Source: Buttiauxella selenatireducens (GTDB lineage Bacteria > Pseudomonadota > Gammaproteobacteria > Enterobacterales > Enterobacteriaceae). Taken from it: DNA of 64,000 bases. Below are positions 15,708 to 23,527 of this stretch, piece after piece. Below the pieces are notes generated by a model. The model had not been told where the DNA came from. It saw only the letters and a list, made by a program, of their open reading frames with translations, and ran no database searches. Positions within the stretch are counted from its first letter, which is position 1. Each line of letters opens with the position of its first letter. The position numbers were made by a program, and so were the translations under genes. The stretch is taken from contig NZ_CP133838.1 of the NCBI RefSeq assembly GCF_031432975.1, forward strand, positions 4,712,001 through 4,776,000. Direction: 5' to 3'.

Positions 15708-17573
15708 TTAACGCATTTGCATCGCCGCCAGACGAACCGCCGCGTTGGTTGCTCCATATTGTTGATAATCGCCTCGCCGCTCGACCAATTCAAAGAAGAA
15801 ACGATCGGGGCGGAAAGGTGGTGTGTAGACGTGTAAAAACTCCTGCTGCCGGGCATCTCGCTCATAAAGGATATCCAGACGTTCCAGACCTTGTAATAAC
15901 GAATTGTTTACCCCGTAACGCGCCAGCAAGTCGCCATAATAATTCGCCGGGATCGGCAGCAATTCCAGACCGTTAGCTTGCAGACTTTCAACGGTTGCCG
16001 GTAAATCATCACAGGAAAATGCCACGTGTTGCAGCCCGGTGCCCTGATAACTCGCCACCGAACGTGCGATTTGAGTATCCAGGCTGTGCGACATATTTAA
16101 TGGCAAGCGAATCGAATGACAGGGGCTGTGCATGACCTGGCTTCTGACCAACCCGTACGGGTCCGGCACACTCAACTCGTTATCCAGCTCAAAGCCAAAC
16201 ACCGCGCGGAAAAACATAATCCAGTTATCGCGACTGCCTTCGACCAAGCCTAACGCCAGGTGATCGATGCCGCGCAAAGCGCCCGAGGCCGCGGGATCTG
16301 AAAGTTTAAAATCTGTCTGATAAATATCCCTCTCGCCTATATCTGGCGCTTCAATCAGATAAATTAAGCTGCCATCTGGGGCGCAAATTGCCGCCAGCGC
16401 TCGCTCGTCTGGGCCATGTTCTTCATGCCAGATGGGATAGCCATAATCCTGCGCACGCTTGAGCACATTTGCCGCCCCCTTGACGCGCCACGCCATAGCG
16501 CAAAGCGAAACACCGTGACGGCGATGAAACTCATCTGCCCAACTGTGTGACTGATGGTTGATGATCACATTCACGCCACCGTTACGCCACAGCGAAACAT
16601 CTTTTGAACGGTGCTCCCCAGCCAGCGCAAACCCCAGCGGTTGCAGCGCTTCACCCAGGGCGACGGCATCCTGGGCATCCGTGGCAAACTCTAAAAATTC
16701 GATGCCCTGATAACTGGCCTGAGGCGCACTGTGGAACAACGGCGCATCAATGTGTGGATTGTTATTCCAGGTCTGCTCTTCCAGCCAAAGCAGCGAACGA
16801 TAGCCATCTTTTGCGGTTGGCGCGTTTGGCGTGGCACGGAAATTGTCGTTGAAAATTTCCAGCGACCACGGGCCACGATACCCTTTCTCTGTCAGCAGTC
16901 GGGTAAATTCAACTACCGGTAGTTCACCTTGCCCCGGGAAGCAGCGGAAATGGCGACTCCACTCAAGCACATCCATTTTCATCAGTGGCGCATCGGCCAA
17001 TTGCAGGAAGGTGATTTTCTCCAGTGGAATGTCATCAAGATTAATCAACTGGTCGCCGAGAGACAGCACATGGAAACTGTCCAGCACCAGCCCTAACGCC
17101 GGGCTGTTAACTTGCTTAACCCGTTCCCAGGCCTGACGATAACGGTTCACATGTGTGCCCCAGGCCAGCGCCTCATAGCCAACAGTAATTTCATTTTGTT
17201 GTGCTAATTCAGCCAGATGTGCAAGGTCGCTCACTTGTAAATCAATATTCGCGGAGCAGTCCGGTGCCACGTTGCTACACAGCAACATGGTGTTGCACCC
17301 CAGCTCCTGCATCAGAGCAAATTTACGCCGCGCGCGTTCCAGGTTGCTGGCAAACTGCGGGCGCGATGCTCCTTCAAAATCCCGGAATGGCTGAAATAGC
17401 GTGATGGAAAGCCCAAGATCAGCCGCCATTTTTCGCACGTCGGCGGGTGTTCCGGGGTAATAGAGCAAGTCATTTTCGAAGATTTCGACACCGTCAAAAC
17501 CCGCAGCCGAGATTGCGGCCAGTTTTTCTGGCAACGTGCCAGAGAGAGATACGGTTGCAATTGAACGCTGCAT
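15708..17573 (-). CDS. 3-dehydroshikimate dehydratase, QsuB type (TIM barrel plus VOC/HPPD-like domain)
   Basis: A 621-residue two-domain enzyme converting 3-dehydroshikimate to protocatechuate. Residues 1-285 form a sugar-phosphate-isomerase-like barrel with metal-ligand candidates in YEALAWG, VLDSFH, GQGELP and SLEIFNDNFR. Residues 300-621 are 4-hydroxyphenylpyruvate-dioxygenase-like, and the His-His-Glu iron triad appears intact in GIDHLALG, GLQHVAFS and FFFELVER. The ATG at 17573 (MQRSIATVSLSG) is chosen because GGAG precedes it and the family starts there. It is the first gene of the operon. The next steps of protocatechuate breakdown are not in this window. Confidence 0.92.
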   Translation of the reverse strand: MQRSIATVSLSGTLPEKLAAISAAGFDGVEIFENDLLYYPGTPADVRKMAADLGLSITLFQPFRDFEGASRPQFASNLERARRKFALMQELGCNTMLLCSNVAPDCSANIDLQVSDLAHLAELAQQNEITVGYEALAWGTHVNRYRQAWERVKQVNSPALGLVLDSFHVLSLGDQLINLDDIPLEKITFLQLADAPLMKMDVLEWSRHFRCFPGQGELPVVEFTRLLTEKGYRGPWSLEIFNDNFRATPNAPTAKDGYRSLLWLEEQTWNNNPHIDAPLFHSAPQASYQGIEFLEFATDAQDAVALGEALQPLGFALAGEHRSKDVSLWRNGGVNVIINHQSHSWADEFHRRHGVSLCAMAWRVKGAANVLKRAQDYGYPIWHEEHGPDERALAAICAPDGSLIYLIEAPDIGERDIYQTDFKLSDPAASGALRGIDHLALGLVEGSRDNWIMFFRAVFGFELDNELSVPDPYGLVRSQVMHSPCHSIRLPLNMSHSLDTQIARSVASYQGTGLQHVAFSCDDLPATVESLQANGLELLPIPANYYGDLLARYGVNNSLLQGLERLDILYERDARQQEFLHVYTPPFRPDRFFFELVERRGDYQQYGATNAAVRLAAMQMR

Positions 17574-17766
17574 GTTGGCTCCAGGGGATCGGGGTAAGTG
17601 GGTTAATGTTGTATCATTTGGTTCATATTGCAAACTTATAGTTAATTAATTGTTACCCCAGATCACACCGCCAGAAGTTAAAAAAAATAGCGGGCGATTA
17701 CCGAACAAAACAAAGAGGGGTTACACTTTTTAGTCACTCCCCTGGCAACTAAAAGGCCGACACAAC

Positions 17767-18633
17767 ATGTCAGATAATAACTATCAGCCCCCAAAAGTTT
17801 GGACGTGGAAAAAAGGCGAAGGCGGCACCTTTGCTAACATCAACCGCCCGATTGCAGGCCCAACCCATGAGCGCACGTTGCCCATCGGCAAGCACCCGTT
17901 GCAGCTCTATTCCCTTGGTACACCGAATGGGCAGAAGGTAACCATTCTGCTTGAGGAGTTGCTGGCGATAGGCGTAAGCGAGGCAGAATACGATGCTCAC
18001 CTGATTCGAATCGGCGAAGGGGACCAGTTCTCCAGTGGCTTTGTTGAAGTGAACCCGAATTCGAAAATTCCGGCGTTGATGGACCATTCAGTCACACCAC
18101 CGATTCGCGTCTTCGAGTCCGGTGCAATCCTGTTGTATCTGGCGGAGAAGTTCGGCCATTTCTTACCAAAGGATCTTGCGGCACGCACCGAAACGTTGAA
18201 CTGGCTGTTCTGGCTGCAAGGTTCCGCCCCTTACCTCGGCGGCGGGTTTGGTCACTTCTACAACTACGCCCCCATGAAAATCGAGTACGCCATTAATCGC
18301 TTTGCAATGGAAACCAAGCGCCAACTCGATGTGCTCGACCGACAACTGGCGACGCATCGCTTTATTGCTGGCGAGGAATATACCATTGCCGATATCGCTA
18401 TCTGGCCGTGGTACGGCAGCCTGGCAAAAGGTGGGTTGTATGACGCGGCAGAGTTCCTCGACATAGCTTCATATAAAAACTTCGTGCGTTGGGCCGATGA
18501 AGTGGCAAATCGTCCTGCGGTGAAACGTGGGCGCATTGTGAATCGCACGTTCGGGGAGCCATCTGAGCAGTTACACGAACGCCATGATGCGTCTGATTTT
18601 GAGTTACGCACCGAAGATAAACTGGCGAAATAA
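17767..18633 (+). CDS. yghU: Disulfide-bond oxidoreductase YghU (glutathione transferase fold)
   Basis: A 288-residue Nu-class glutathione transferase homologue, the same length as E. coli YghU and nearly colinear with it. The N-terminal extension (YQPPKVWTWKK) precedes the thioredoxin-like domain with LYSLGTPNGQKVTILLEEL. The glutathione-binding segments NPNSKIPAL and RVFESGAILLYLAEKFG are present, and the protein ends with the family's LHERHDASDFE. E. coli YghU binds two glutathione molecules and reduces disulfides. Confidence 0.95.
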   Translation: MSDNNYQPPKVWTWKKGEGGTFANINRPIAGPTHERTLPIGKHPLQLYSLGTPNGQKVTILLEELLAIGVSEAEYDAHLIRIGEGDQFSSGFVEVNPNSKIPALMDHSVTPPIRVFESGAILLYLAEKFGHFLPKDLAARTETLNWLFWLQGSAPYLGGGFGHFYNYAPMKIEYAINRFAMETKRQLDVLDRQLATHRFIAGEEYTIADIAIWPWYGSLAKGGLYDAAEFLDIASYKNFVRWADEVANRPAVKRGRIVNRTFGEPSEQLHERHDASDFELRTEDKLAK

Positions 18634-18642
18634 CATTCTCAT

Positions 18643-18675
18643 GGCAGGTTGCAACCGTGGCCTGCCTATTTTATC
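18643..18675 (+). terminator. Probable terminator after yghU
   Basis: GGCAGG (18643-18648) and CCTGCC (18661-18666) enclose a 12-base loop and are followed by TATTTTAT. The T tract is imperfect. Confidence 0.5.
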
Positions 18676-18769
18676 GTTTAAAAATAAACAAACTTAATAG
18701 TGTTTCAAGATAACCGTGCAGGTAAGTTGCCGTCTGAGTTAATCAGTAAGCAAACTGCAAGGAAATACC

Positions 18770-19165
18770 GTGTTCAAGAAATCTATCCTGTTATTCACCC
18801 TTATTCTCGCTGGTTGCGCTAATCCTGGAGATGATAAGGTCGAAGCGTTAAATACTCTCGACTTCCAGGCTAGCCCGAAAACGTCTACTGTCGCTAACGG
18901 CAACCCTGTGGAATTAGAAAGCCTGCACAACATCAATCAGAAAGCCATTGCCAGCCTGACGTCAGAGATTAAAGCGGCACATGTGAATGGCCTGAGAAGT
19001 GATGATGTTCTTGCTAATCGCGATGGAATCGATAACGTGTTTCAGGCGCTGACACGGCTTGAAGAGTTTAATGAGTTGAACAATATCTATCTGAAAGATC
19101 AGAATAAAAATGGTCTTGTACAGATTGGCAATGCATTAAAACCTCTCACCGAGAAAAACTCCTGA
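18770..19165 (+). CDS. Small predicted lipoprotein, function unknown
   Basis: A 131-residue protein with a lipoprotein signal: a charged start, a hydrophobic core and the lipobox LAGC at residues 14-17. The residue after the cysteine is Ala, which favours outer-membrane sorting. The mature part is acidic and helical with no recognised domain. The GTG start at 18770 has AAGGAAA upstream. It is flanked by terminators and stands alone. Confidence 0.75.
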   Translation: MFKKSILLFTLILAGCANPGDDKVEALNTLDFQASPKTSTVANGNPVELESLHNINQKAIASLTSEIKAAHVNGLRSDDVLANRDGIDNVFQALTRLEEFNELNNIYLKDQNKNGLVQIGNALKPLTEKNS

Positions 19166-19174
19166 ACGTCAATT

Positions 19175-19203
19175 AAAAGGATGTCCTGATGACATCCTTT
19201 TAA
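19175..19203. terminator. Terminator between the lipoprotein and Spy-like genes
   Basis: AAAAGGATGTC (19175-19185), a CTGAT loop and GACATCCTTTT (19191-19201). It can serve both converging genes. Confidence 0.85.
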
Positions 19204-19220
19204 AATTCCTACAAAGCCAA

Positions 19221-19622
19221 TCAGTAAAGTTGTTTCTCAATCAGCAACTGCTGTAAATGCTGCTTTTGTTCCGCAGTGAGCACTCGGCTGACATTAAACA
19301 CGTATTTTGCTCGCTGGTAGCGCACCTGACTCTGAATGTCCCCAATGGCAGAAAGTTGTTTCTTCGCCGCACTGTCATCCCACACGCCAGATTTGAACAT
19401 ACTCACAATGGCATCCTGAGCCAAAGCATCAGTATTAATCTTACTGATCTCTTTTTGTGCCTCATCACGCAGTGCCTTCACCGTCTTTATTTGTTCTGGT
19501 GTCAGATTTAATTGCTGTGCCAGGCTATCTTGCGGCAGCGTTTCTGTTGAGGTAGATGCAGAAGCCATACCTGAAAAAGTCAGAGCTGTTGCCATCATGG
19601 CAATTTTAATCATTTTCTTCAT
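19221..19622 (-). CDS. Spy/CpxP-family periplasmic protein
   Basis: A 133-residue exported protein (signal cleaved at MASAS). It carries the two LTxxQ motifs that define the family: LNLTPEQ early in the mature chain and LTAEQKQ near the end. The rest is predicted all-helical, as in the cradle-shaped Spy and CpxP chaperones. It is more diverged than E. coli spy or cpxP, so no symbol is given. Envelope-stress control is expected of the family but not shown here. Confidence 0.85.
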   Translation of the reverse strand: MKKMIKIAMMATALTFSGMASASTSTETLPQDSLAQQLNLTPEQIKTVKALRDEAQKEISKINTDALAQDAIVSMFKSGVWDDSAAKKQLSAIGDIQSQVRYQRAKYVFNVSRVLTAEQKQHLQQLLIEKQLY

Positions 19623-20336
19623 TCGATACCCTTAAAAATAATAAGTAACAATTCCAATAGCACCCTTATATTAATAACGCAGCAAGAATGACATTGAAAA
19701 TCCTTAGTCGTTTATTTTTAAACAAATAAATTAACTATTTGCTAACAACGTTCACTAAAACATTGCAGGTATGTAATCTGGCGCCCCCTATATTGGGAAT
19801 AGATTTTATTAGCCTGTATTTTTGCAGTGAATTATTATTAAAAATAAAGGTGAAAATTCCTAATTTTTATTTTAATGACACGCCATCCAATCAATATATT
19901 TGTCCTGGAAAGTGTCGTGAGAATTGATGCTGCTTTATACCCTGACTTGCGAAATATTATAAAAGTGTTTAATTTCAATCAGTAATAACGACGCATAGTA
20001 AAAAGCCACACTATGTTGCCATAGTGTGGCTTCGTACTGCTTACTTATTTGATGGTTGCTTACTTAGCTCACATCCCTATGAGCTACAGGCAGCATAAAG
20101 TTAATAAGCCAGGCATTCAAAATGCATTCTTATTTAAAAATAAATCTCATTTTTTTGATAAAAAAAACCCGCCGGACGGGCGGGATTATTGTATTGGCAC
20201 TGCAAGATGCACAAACAATATTAAAGGATCGAATCACTCGAATTGATGATATCAATGAGGCTTGATGTCTCAACGTGATAATTGTAGTGCGTGATAATTT
20301 CTGCGGCAAATTTATTCATGTGTAAAAATAAACTTC
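19623..20336. other. AT-rich intergenic region with one strong hairpin
   Basis: About 700 bases between two minus-strand genes without a convincing gene. AAGCCACACTATG (20003-20015) and its complement (20020-20032) form a perfect 13-bp stem with a 4-base loop. It lacks a T tract on either strand. The short open frames at 19739 and 20049 have neither good ribosome sites nor recognisable content. A small RNA is possible but not shown. Confidence 0.45.
20160..20184 (-). terminator. Rho-independent terminator of yfaZ
   Basis: On the minus strand CCCGCC and GGCGGG enclose a 5-base loop and run into eight T residues (complement of 20160-20167). It lies about 150 bases after the yfaZ stop. Confidence 0.85.
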
Positions 20337-20879
20337 TCAGAAGCTAAAATTAACCCCGGCGTAAGCGCCGTCCGCTAAGATATTGTCGCTACGGCCATCT
20401 TTCCCTTCCATACCAACATAACGGTACCCGCCATCCACGGAGAATGTTTTGTTAACATTCCAGCGAAGACCCGCATTGGCTTCACCGTACTGTGCAACAC
20501 CACTTGAGAGCGAATCAGGTGAAAAATAAGCATCACCAAACAGAGTAAAATGTTCACCAAGTGGAAGCTGCGCACCGCCACCAACAGCAACGGCATAACC
20601 TTCGTCGTTATCATCCGGGTTCAGATAAAGTGTTTTGCCCCCGAGGGTAATCAACACGGAACCCAACGGAATATTCCAGCCTAAACCCAGACTCGCAACA
20701 TCACCGTCATTATCGTTGTGCGCCCAGTTGCCACTGAAGGTAAAACCGGGTTCATTTGCACCAAAACTCATCCCCACGTTGGTCCATTTAGAACCCGCCT
20801 CACCGTGAAATGAAACTGCATTCGCCGAACCTGCGGCCAGTGTCGCAACAACCAGATAAGCCACTTTTAAATATTTCAT
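20337..20879 (-). CDS. yfaZ: YfaZ-family outer-membrane protein
   Basis: A 180-residue exported barrel protein closely similar to E. coli YfaZ. Shared blocks are SGNWAHNDNDGDVASLGLGWNIPLG, DDNDEGYAVAVGGGAQ and YFSPDSLSSGVAQYGEANAGLRW, ending in AGVNFSF with a terminal phenylalanine. The ATG at 20879 (MKYLKV) follows AGAGGAAACG; an upstream in-frame ATG at 20948 lies inside the preceding terminator. Function is unknown. It lies behind an OmpA paralogue but is separated from it by a terminator. Confidence 0.92.
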   Translation of the reverse strand: MKYLKVAYLVVATLAAGSANAVSFHGEAGSKWTNVGMSFGANEPGFTFSGNWAHNDNDGDVASLGLGWNIPLGSVLITLGGKTLYLNPDDNDEGYAVAVGGGAQLPLGEHFTLFGDAYFSPDSLSSGVAQYGEANAGLRWNVNKTFSVDGGYRYVGMEGKDGRSDNILADGAYAGVNFSF

Positions 20880-20912
20880 CGTTTCCTCTTTTCTACATAG
20901 GGTTTTCAGATC

Positions 20913-20946
20913 AAAAAAAAGCCCGATAGGCACAAATGCATCGGGC
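20913..20946 (-). terminator. Rho-independent terminator of the ompA-like gene
   Basis: On the minus strand GCCCGAT and ATCGGGC (complement of 20921-20946) enclose a 12-base loop and are followed by eight T residues. Confidence 0.9.
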
Positions 20947-20988
20947 AAAACGGACGTTACTGCTATTTTTTTAATGGCATATTAATGC

Positions 20989-22044
20989 TTACTGCTGTGC
21001 TGCTACACCGGCGATTTCAACAACAACGCGGCGATCAGGTGCCAGGCAGTTAATCAATTCTTGACGCTCAGTCACTGCATCACAGGTTGTTCCAGTCACC
21101 GGCTCGCTTGGACCACGGCCTTCAGCCTGGACGTGTTGAGCAGGCATTCCTAAACGAACCAGTTCATCCGCAACGGCTTGAGCACGTTTAGTAGAGAGAT
21201 CCAGGTTGTAATTCTGGGAGCCCAGACGGTCTGTGAAACCGATAACCACTGTGGTTTTCTCTTTAGACGCCTGAATTTCTGGGCGGTTGTAGAGATCACG
21301 TACTGCAGCTTCACCTGCTGGTGAAAGCACTGCAGAGTTGAAGGCAAACATAACGTCTGACTTGAGGTTGAAGCGCTGTGGCTCAACTGGAGCTTCTTCT
21401 ACAACTGGTGCTGCAGCAACTGGAGCTGGAGTATTTTGACCAAAGCGGTAAACCACGCCTGCCGTCACGGTGCTAACATCAGCAGTCATACCAATTTGGT
21501 TGGAGTTACCAACATTGCTAACCCACTGGTATTCCAGACGGCCAGCCCAGTTGTCGTTAAACTCGTATTCGGTACCAAATGCCGCCAATGGGCGAACGCC
21601 GGTTTCAAACTTGGTGTTGCCATCTTGTTGTGCTTCAGCACGGTATGCCATTGCACCAGCACGGCCGTAGATGTCCCAGTTTTCATTGAATGAATAGCTG
21701 GCTTTCATTGACAGTTGCAGACCTTGAGAGCCCAGTTTAGCCCCCGCTACACCGTTGTTGCCTTCAACTTGCATGTTGCCAAGGTAGTCGTAGCCACCTT
21801 CAACAGCCAACCATGGAAGAATTTGGTAACCACCAAATACACCACCGCCGACATTATCGCTGCTCAAATCAAAGTCAGTAGCGTTGCTCAGATTATCATT
21901 GAAATCATTGTTACCATTGCCGTCAAAATAATGTGACCAACCTAATTTAGCACCGCCATACCAGGTATTGGTATCGGCTGCGGCATTAGCGTTCGTTACT
22001 GCGAAGGCGTTGAGTGCGATTAACGCAATAAGAGTCTTTTTCAT
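20989..22044 (-). CDS. OmpA-family porin, paralogue of OmpA
   Basis: A 351-residue outer-membrane protein. The signal ends at ANAAA, followed by the eight-stranded OmpA barrel (NTWYGGAKLGWSHYF to VVYRFGQ, about residues 22-200). A Pro/Ala hinge precedes the C-terminal peptidoglycan-binding domain with GFTDRLGSQNYNLDLSTKRAQAV and LAPDRRVVVE, which has the Asp and Arg that hold diaminopimelate. Two cysteines in that domain match E. coli OmpA. The extracellular loops differ, and the gene sits next to a Crp-like regulator, unlike housekeeping ompA, so it is probably an extra copy. The second ATG of an ATGATG pair is preferred because of its spacing from AAGGA. Confidence 0.93.
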   Translation of the reverse strand: MKKTLIALIALNAFAVTNANAAADTNTWYGGAKLGWSHYFDGNGNNDFNDNLSNATDFDLSSDNVGGGVFGGYQILPWLAVEGGYDYLGNMQVEGNNGVAGAKLGSQGLQLSMKASYSFNENWDIYGRAGAMAYRAEAQQDGNTKFETGVRPLAAFGTEYEFNDNWAGRLEYQWVSNVGNSNQIGMTADVSTVTAGVVYRFGQNTPAPVAAAPVVEEAPVEPQRFNLKSDVMFAFNSAVLSPAGEAAVRDLYNRPEIQASKEKTTVVIGFTDRLGSQNYNLDLSTKRAQAVADELVRLGMPAQHVQAEGRGPSEPVTGTTCDAVTERQELINCLAPDRRVVVEIAGVAAQQ

Positions 22045-22228
22045 CATATTCCTTGAAGTCGCTGCTGGGAGATTTCTCAATGGTATTAATGTTCTAGCGA
22101 CGAATAGTATTCATATTCCCCAATAGAAGGAATTTGAACTTTGTTTAAATTTAAATGAAAAAGGAGTAGATGAAATTATTGCATTAACGCACCAATAGAA
22201 TTAATAACGACCCAATAATTAGCCTGCT

Positions 22229-22858
22229 TTAGAATTTCTCAGGCAAATTTATAACTTCTAATAAATAGCCACCACGTCGAATATCAATGTAGCCACCATT
22301 TTTCAAAGCGAACATCACATTTAAAATACTGCTACGTGATAAGTGCGTTCTTTCCTGAATGTAATCCAGAATTGAAGTTCTTAAACGAGATTCTTCCGGC
22401 AGACGATTCATCTCAATAAGGTGACCACGAATAATGGAATAGGTGCGTTGTTGCACCACGACCGAGTCACGGTAGAAAAGGTGGCTGGTGTAATACGCGA
22501 GAATAATAGCAACATCTTTCCACAGCCCTTCTTGAGTGATTATCTCATGCGCCAGGCTGGCATCAAGACGAAGCATGGTGCATTCGGTTTCTGCACGCAG
22601 GATATGGCTACGCAAAGGTTGGATGCTCTCTGCAATACCAAACAAATTTTGACCGGCTACCGTCGCGATAACCAAACCGTCCGTTGCGCGGAGTACTGAA
22701 ATCTCGCCTTTCTTGAAAACATAGAACTGCGGGACATCCTTATATTCCCAGTTGATACGCTTGCGAGGAATGATCTCCATCGGCGTTCCATGGGGCTCAA
22801 GGATAGAAAGCAGGCGCTGAATGGCGGCTTCTGGTCGTGTAGGAGGAGGTATAATCAT
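22229..22858 (-). CDS. Crp/Fnr-like transcriptional regulator, IprA (YaiV) family
   Basis: A 209-residue regulator with an N-terminal cyclic-nucleotide-binding-like barrel (about residues 30-130, with KKGEISVLRATDGLVIATVAGQNLFGIAES) and a C-terminal winged helix (HLSRSSILNVMFALKNGGYIDIRRGGYL). It resembles the IprA/YaiV group, whose E. coli and Salmonella members affect oxidative-stress responses. The arginine that contacts cAMP phosphate in Crp is not seen, so cAMP is unlikely to be the ligand. It lies directly upstream of the ompA-like gene on the same strand and may control it. Confidence 0.82.
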   Translation of the reverse strand: MIIPPPTRPEAAIQRLLSILEPHGTPMEIIPRKRINWEYKDVPQFYVFKKGEISVLRATDGLVIATVAGQNLFGIAESIQPLRSHILRAETECTMLRLDASLAHEIITQEGLWKDVAIILAYYTSHLFYRDSVVVQQRTYSIIRGHLIEMNRLPEESRLRTSILDYIQERTHLSRSSILNVMFALKNGGYIDIRRGGYLLEVINLPEKF

Positions 22859-23054
22859 TTGTTTTCCTGAAATTACTGACTATATATGCAGGTTCCTTGA
22901 AGTATATACCACGCCAAAGATCTAGCTGGGAGCGCTACCTTAGCGGTGTTTAGTACTTAGATACAACACTGTTTTGCAAAATACATACACTATTCGATAA
23001 AAATTTTACAACTATGTCGATGATGAAAAGAAGTGTAATTTCTGACTTTTCCTC

Positions 23055-23080
23055 TTGCACATTATTGTGATTCTGTGCAA
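23055..23080. promoter_or_regulatory. Inverted repeat in the divergent regulator-yiaW gap
   Basis: TTGCACA (23055-23061) and TGTGCAA (23074-23080) flank 12 bases. The arms resemble a widely spaced Crp-type half-site pair. The gap 22859-23182 is AT-rich and holds the promoters of the regulator and of yiaW. Confidence 0.4.
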
Positions 23081-23182
23081 TTAAAAAATCGCTAAATGTT
23101 TATTTTTAAACAAAATAAATGTGGTGCCATGCACGCCTTCTCATTAGTGTCTCCGAACATTTTCTTACGGGGGCACCCATCT

Positions 23183-23503
23183 ATGATTCTGGACTATCTT
23201 GCCTTAGGCGCTCTTATATTTGTGGGACTCACGCTCTTTTACGGTGTCATTGTTGTTCACGACATCCCCTACGAAATTGCAGTACATCGCAACCACCCAC
23301 ACCAGGATGCGATTCATGCCGCAGGTTGGGTGAGTTTATTCACATTGCATGCATTATGGCCGTTTTTGTGGATCTGGGCGATGTTATATCGCGAAGACCG
23401 TGGCTGGGGATTTGCGACTAAAAACCATGAACTGGACGCGCTTCGTGAACGTCTGGCTCAACTGGAAGCTCAGCAAAAAAATAACACAGCAAACCATCAG
23501 TAA
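23183..23503 (+). CDS. yiaW: DUF3302 inner-membrane protein YiaW
   Basis: A 106-residue membrane protein matching E. coli YiaW. Two hydrophobic helices flank HDIPYEIAVHRNHPHQDAIHAAGWVSLFTLHALWPFLWIWA, the family signature region, and a coiled-coil tail follows. The ATG at 23183 is preferred to 23096 because it gives the family N-terminus (MILDYLALG). It precedes yiaV by 24 bases, the pairing seen in E. coli. It is probably a small partner of the YiaV membrane-fusion protein. Confidence 0.92.
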   Translation: MILDYLALGALIFVGLTLFYGVIVVHDIPYEIAVHRNHPHQDAIHAAGWVSLFTLHALWPFLWIWAMLYREDRGWGFATKNHELDALRERLAQLEAQQKNNTANHQ

Positions 23504-23527
23504 CTGAATTATTGAGCAGGATTCATT

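Noticed and set aside
20989..22044. The housekeeping ompA gene
   Set aside because: Loop sequences differ, and it lies beside a Crp-like regulator and yfaZ. It is better read as a paralogue.
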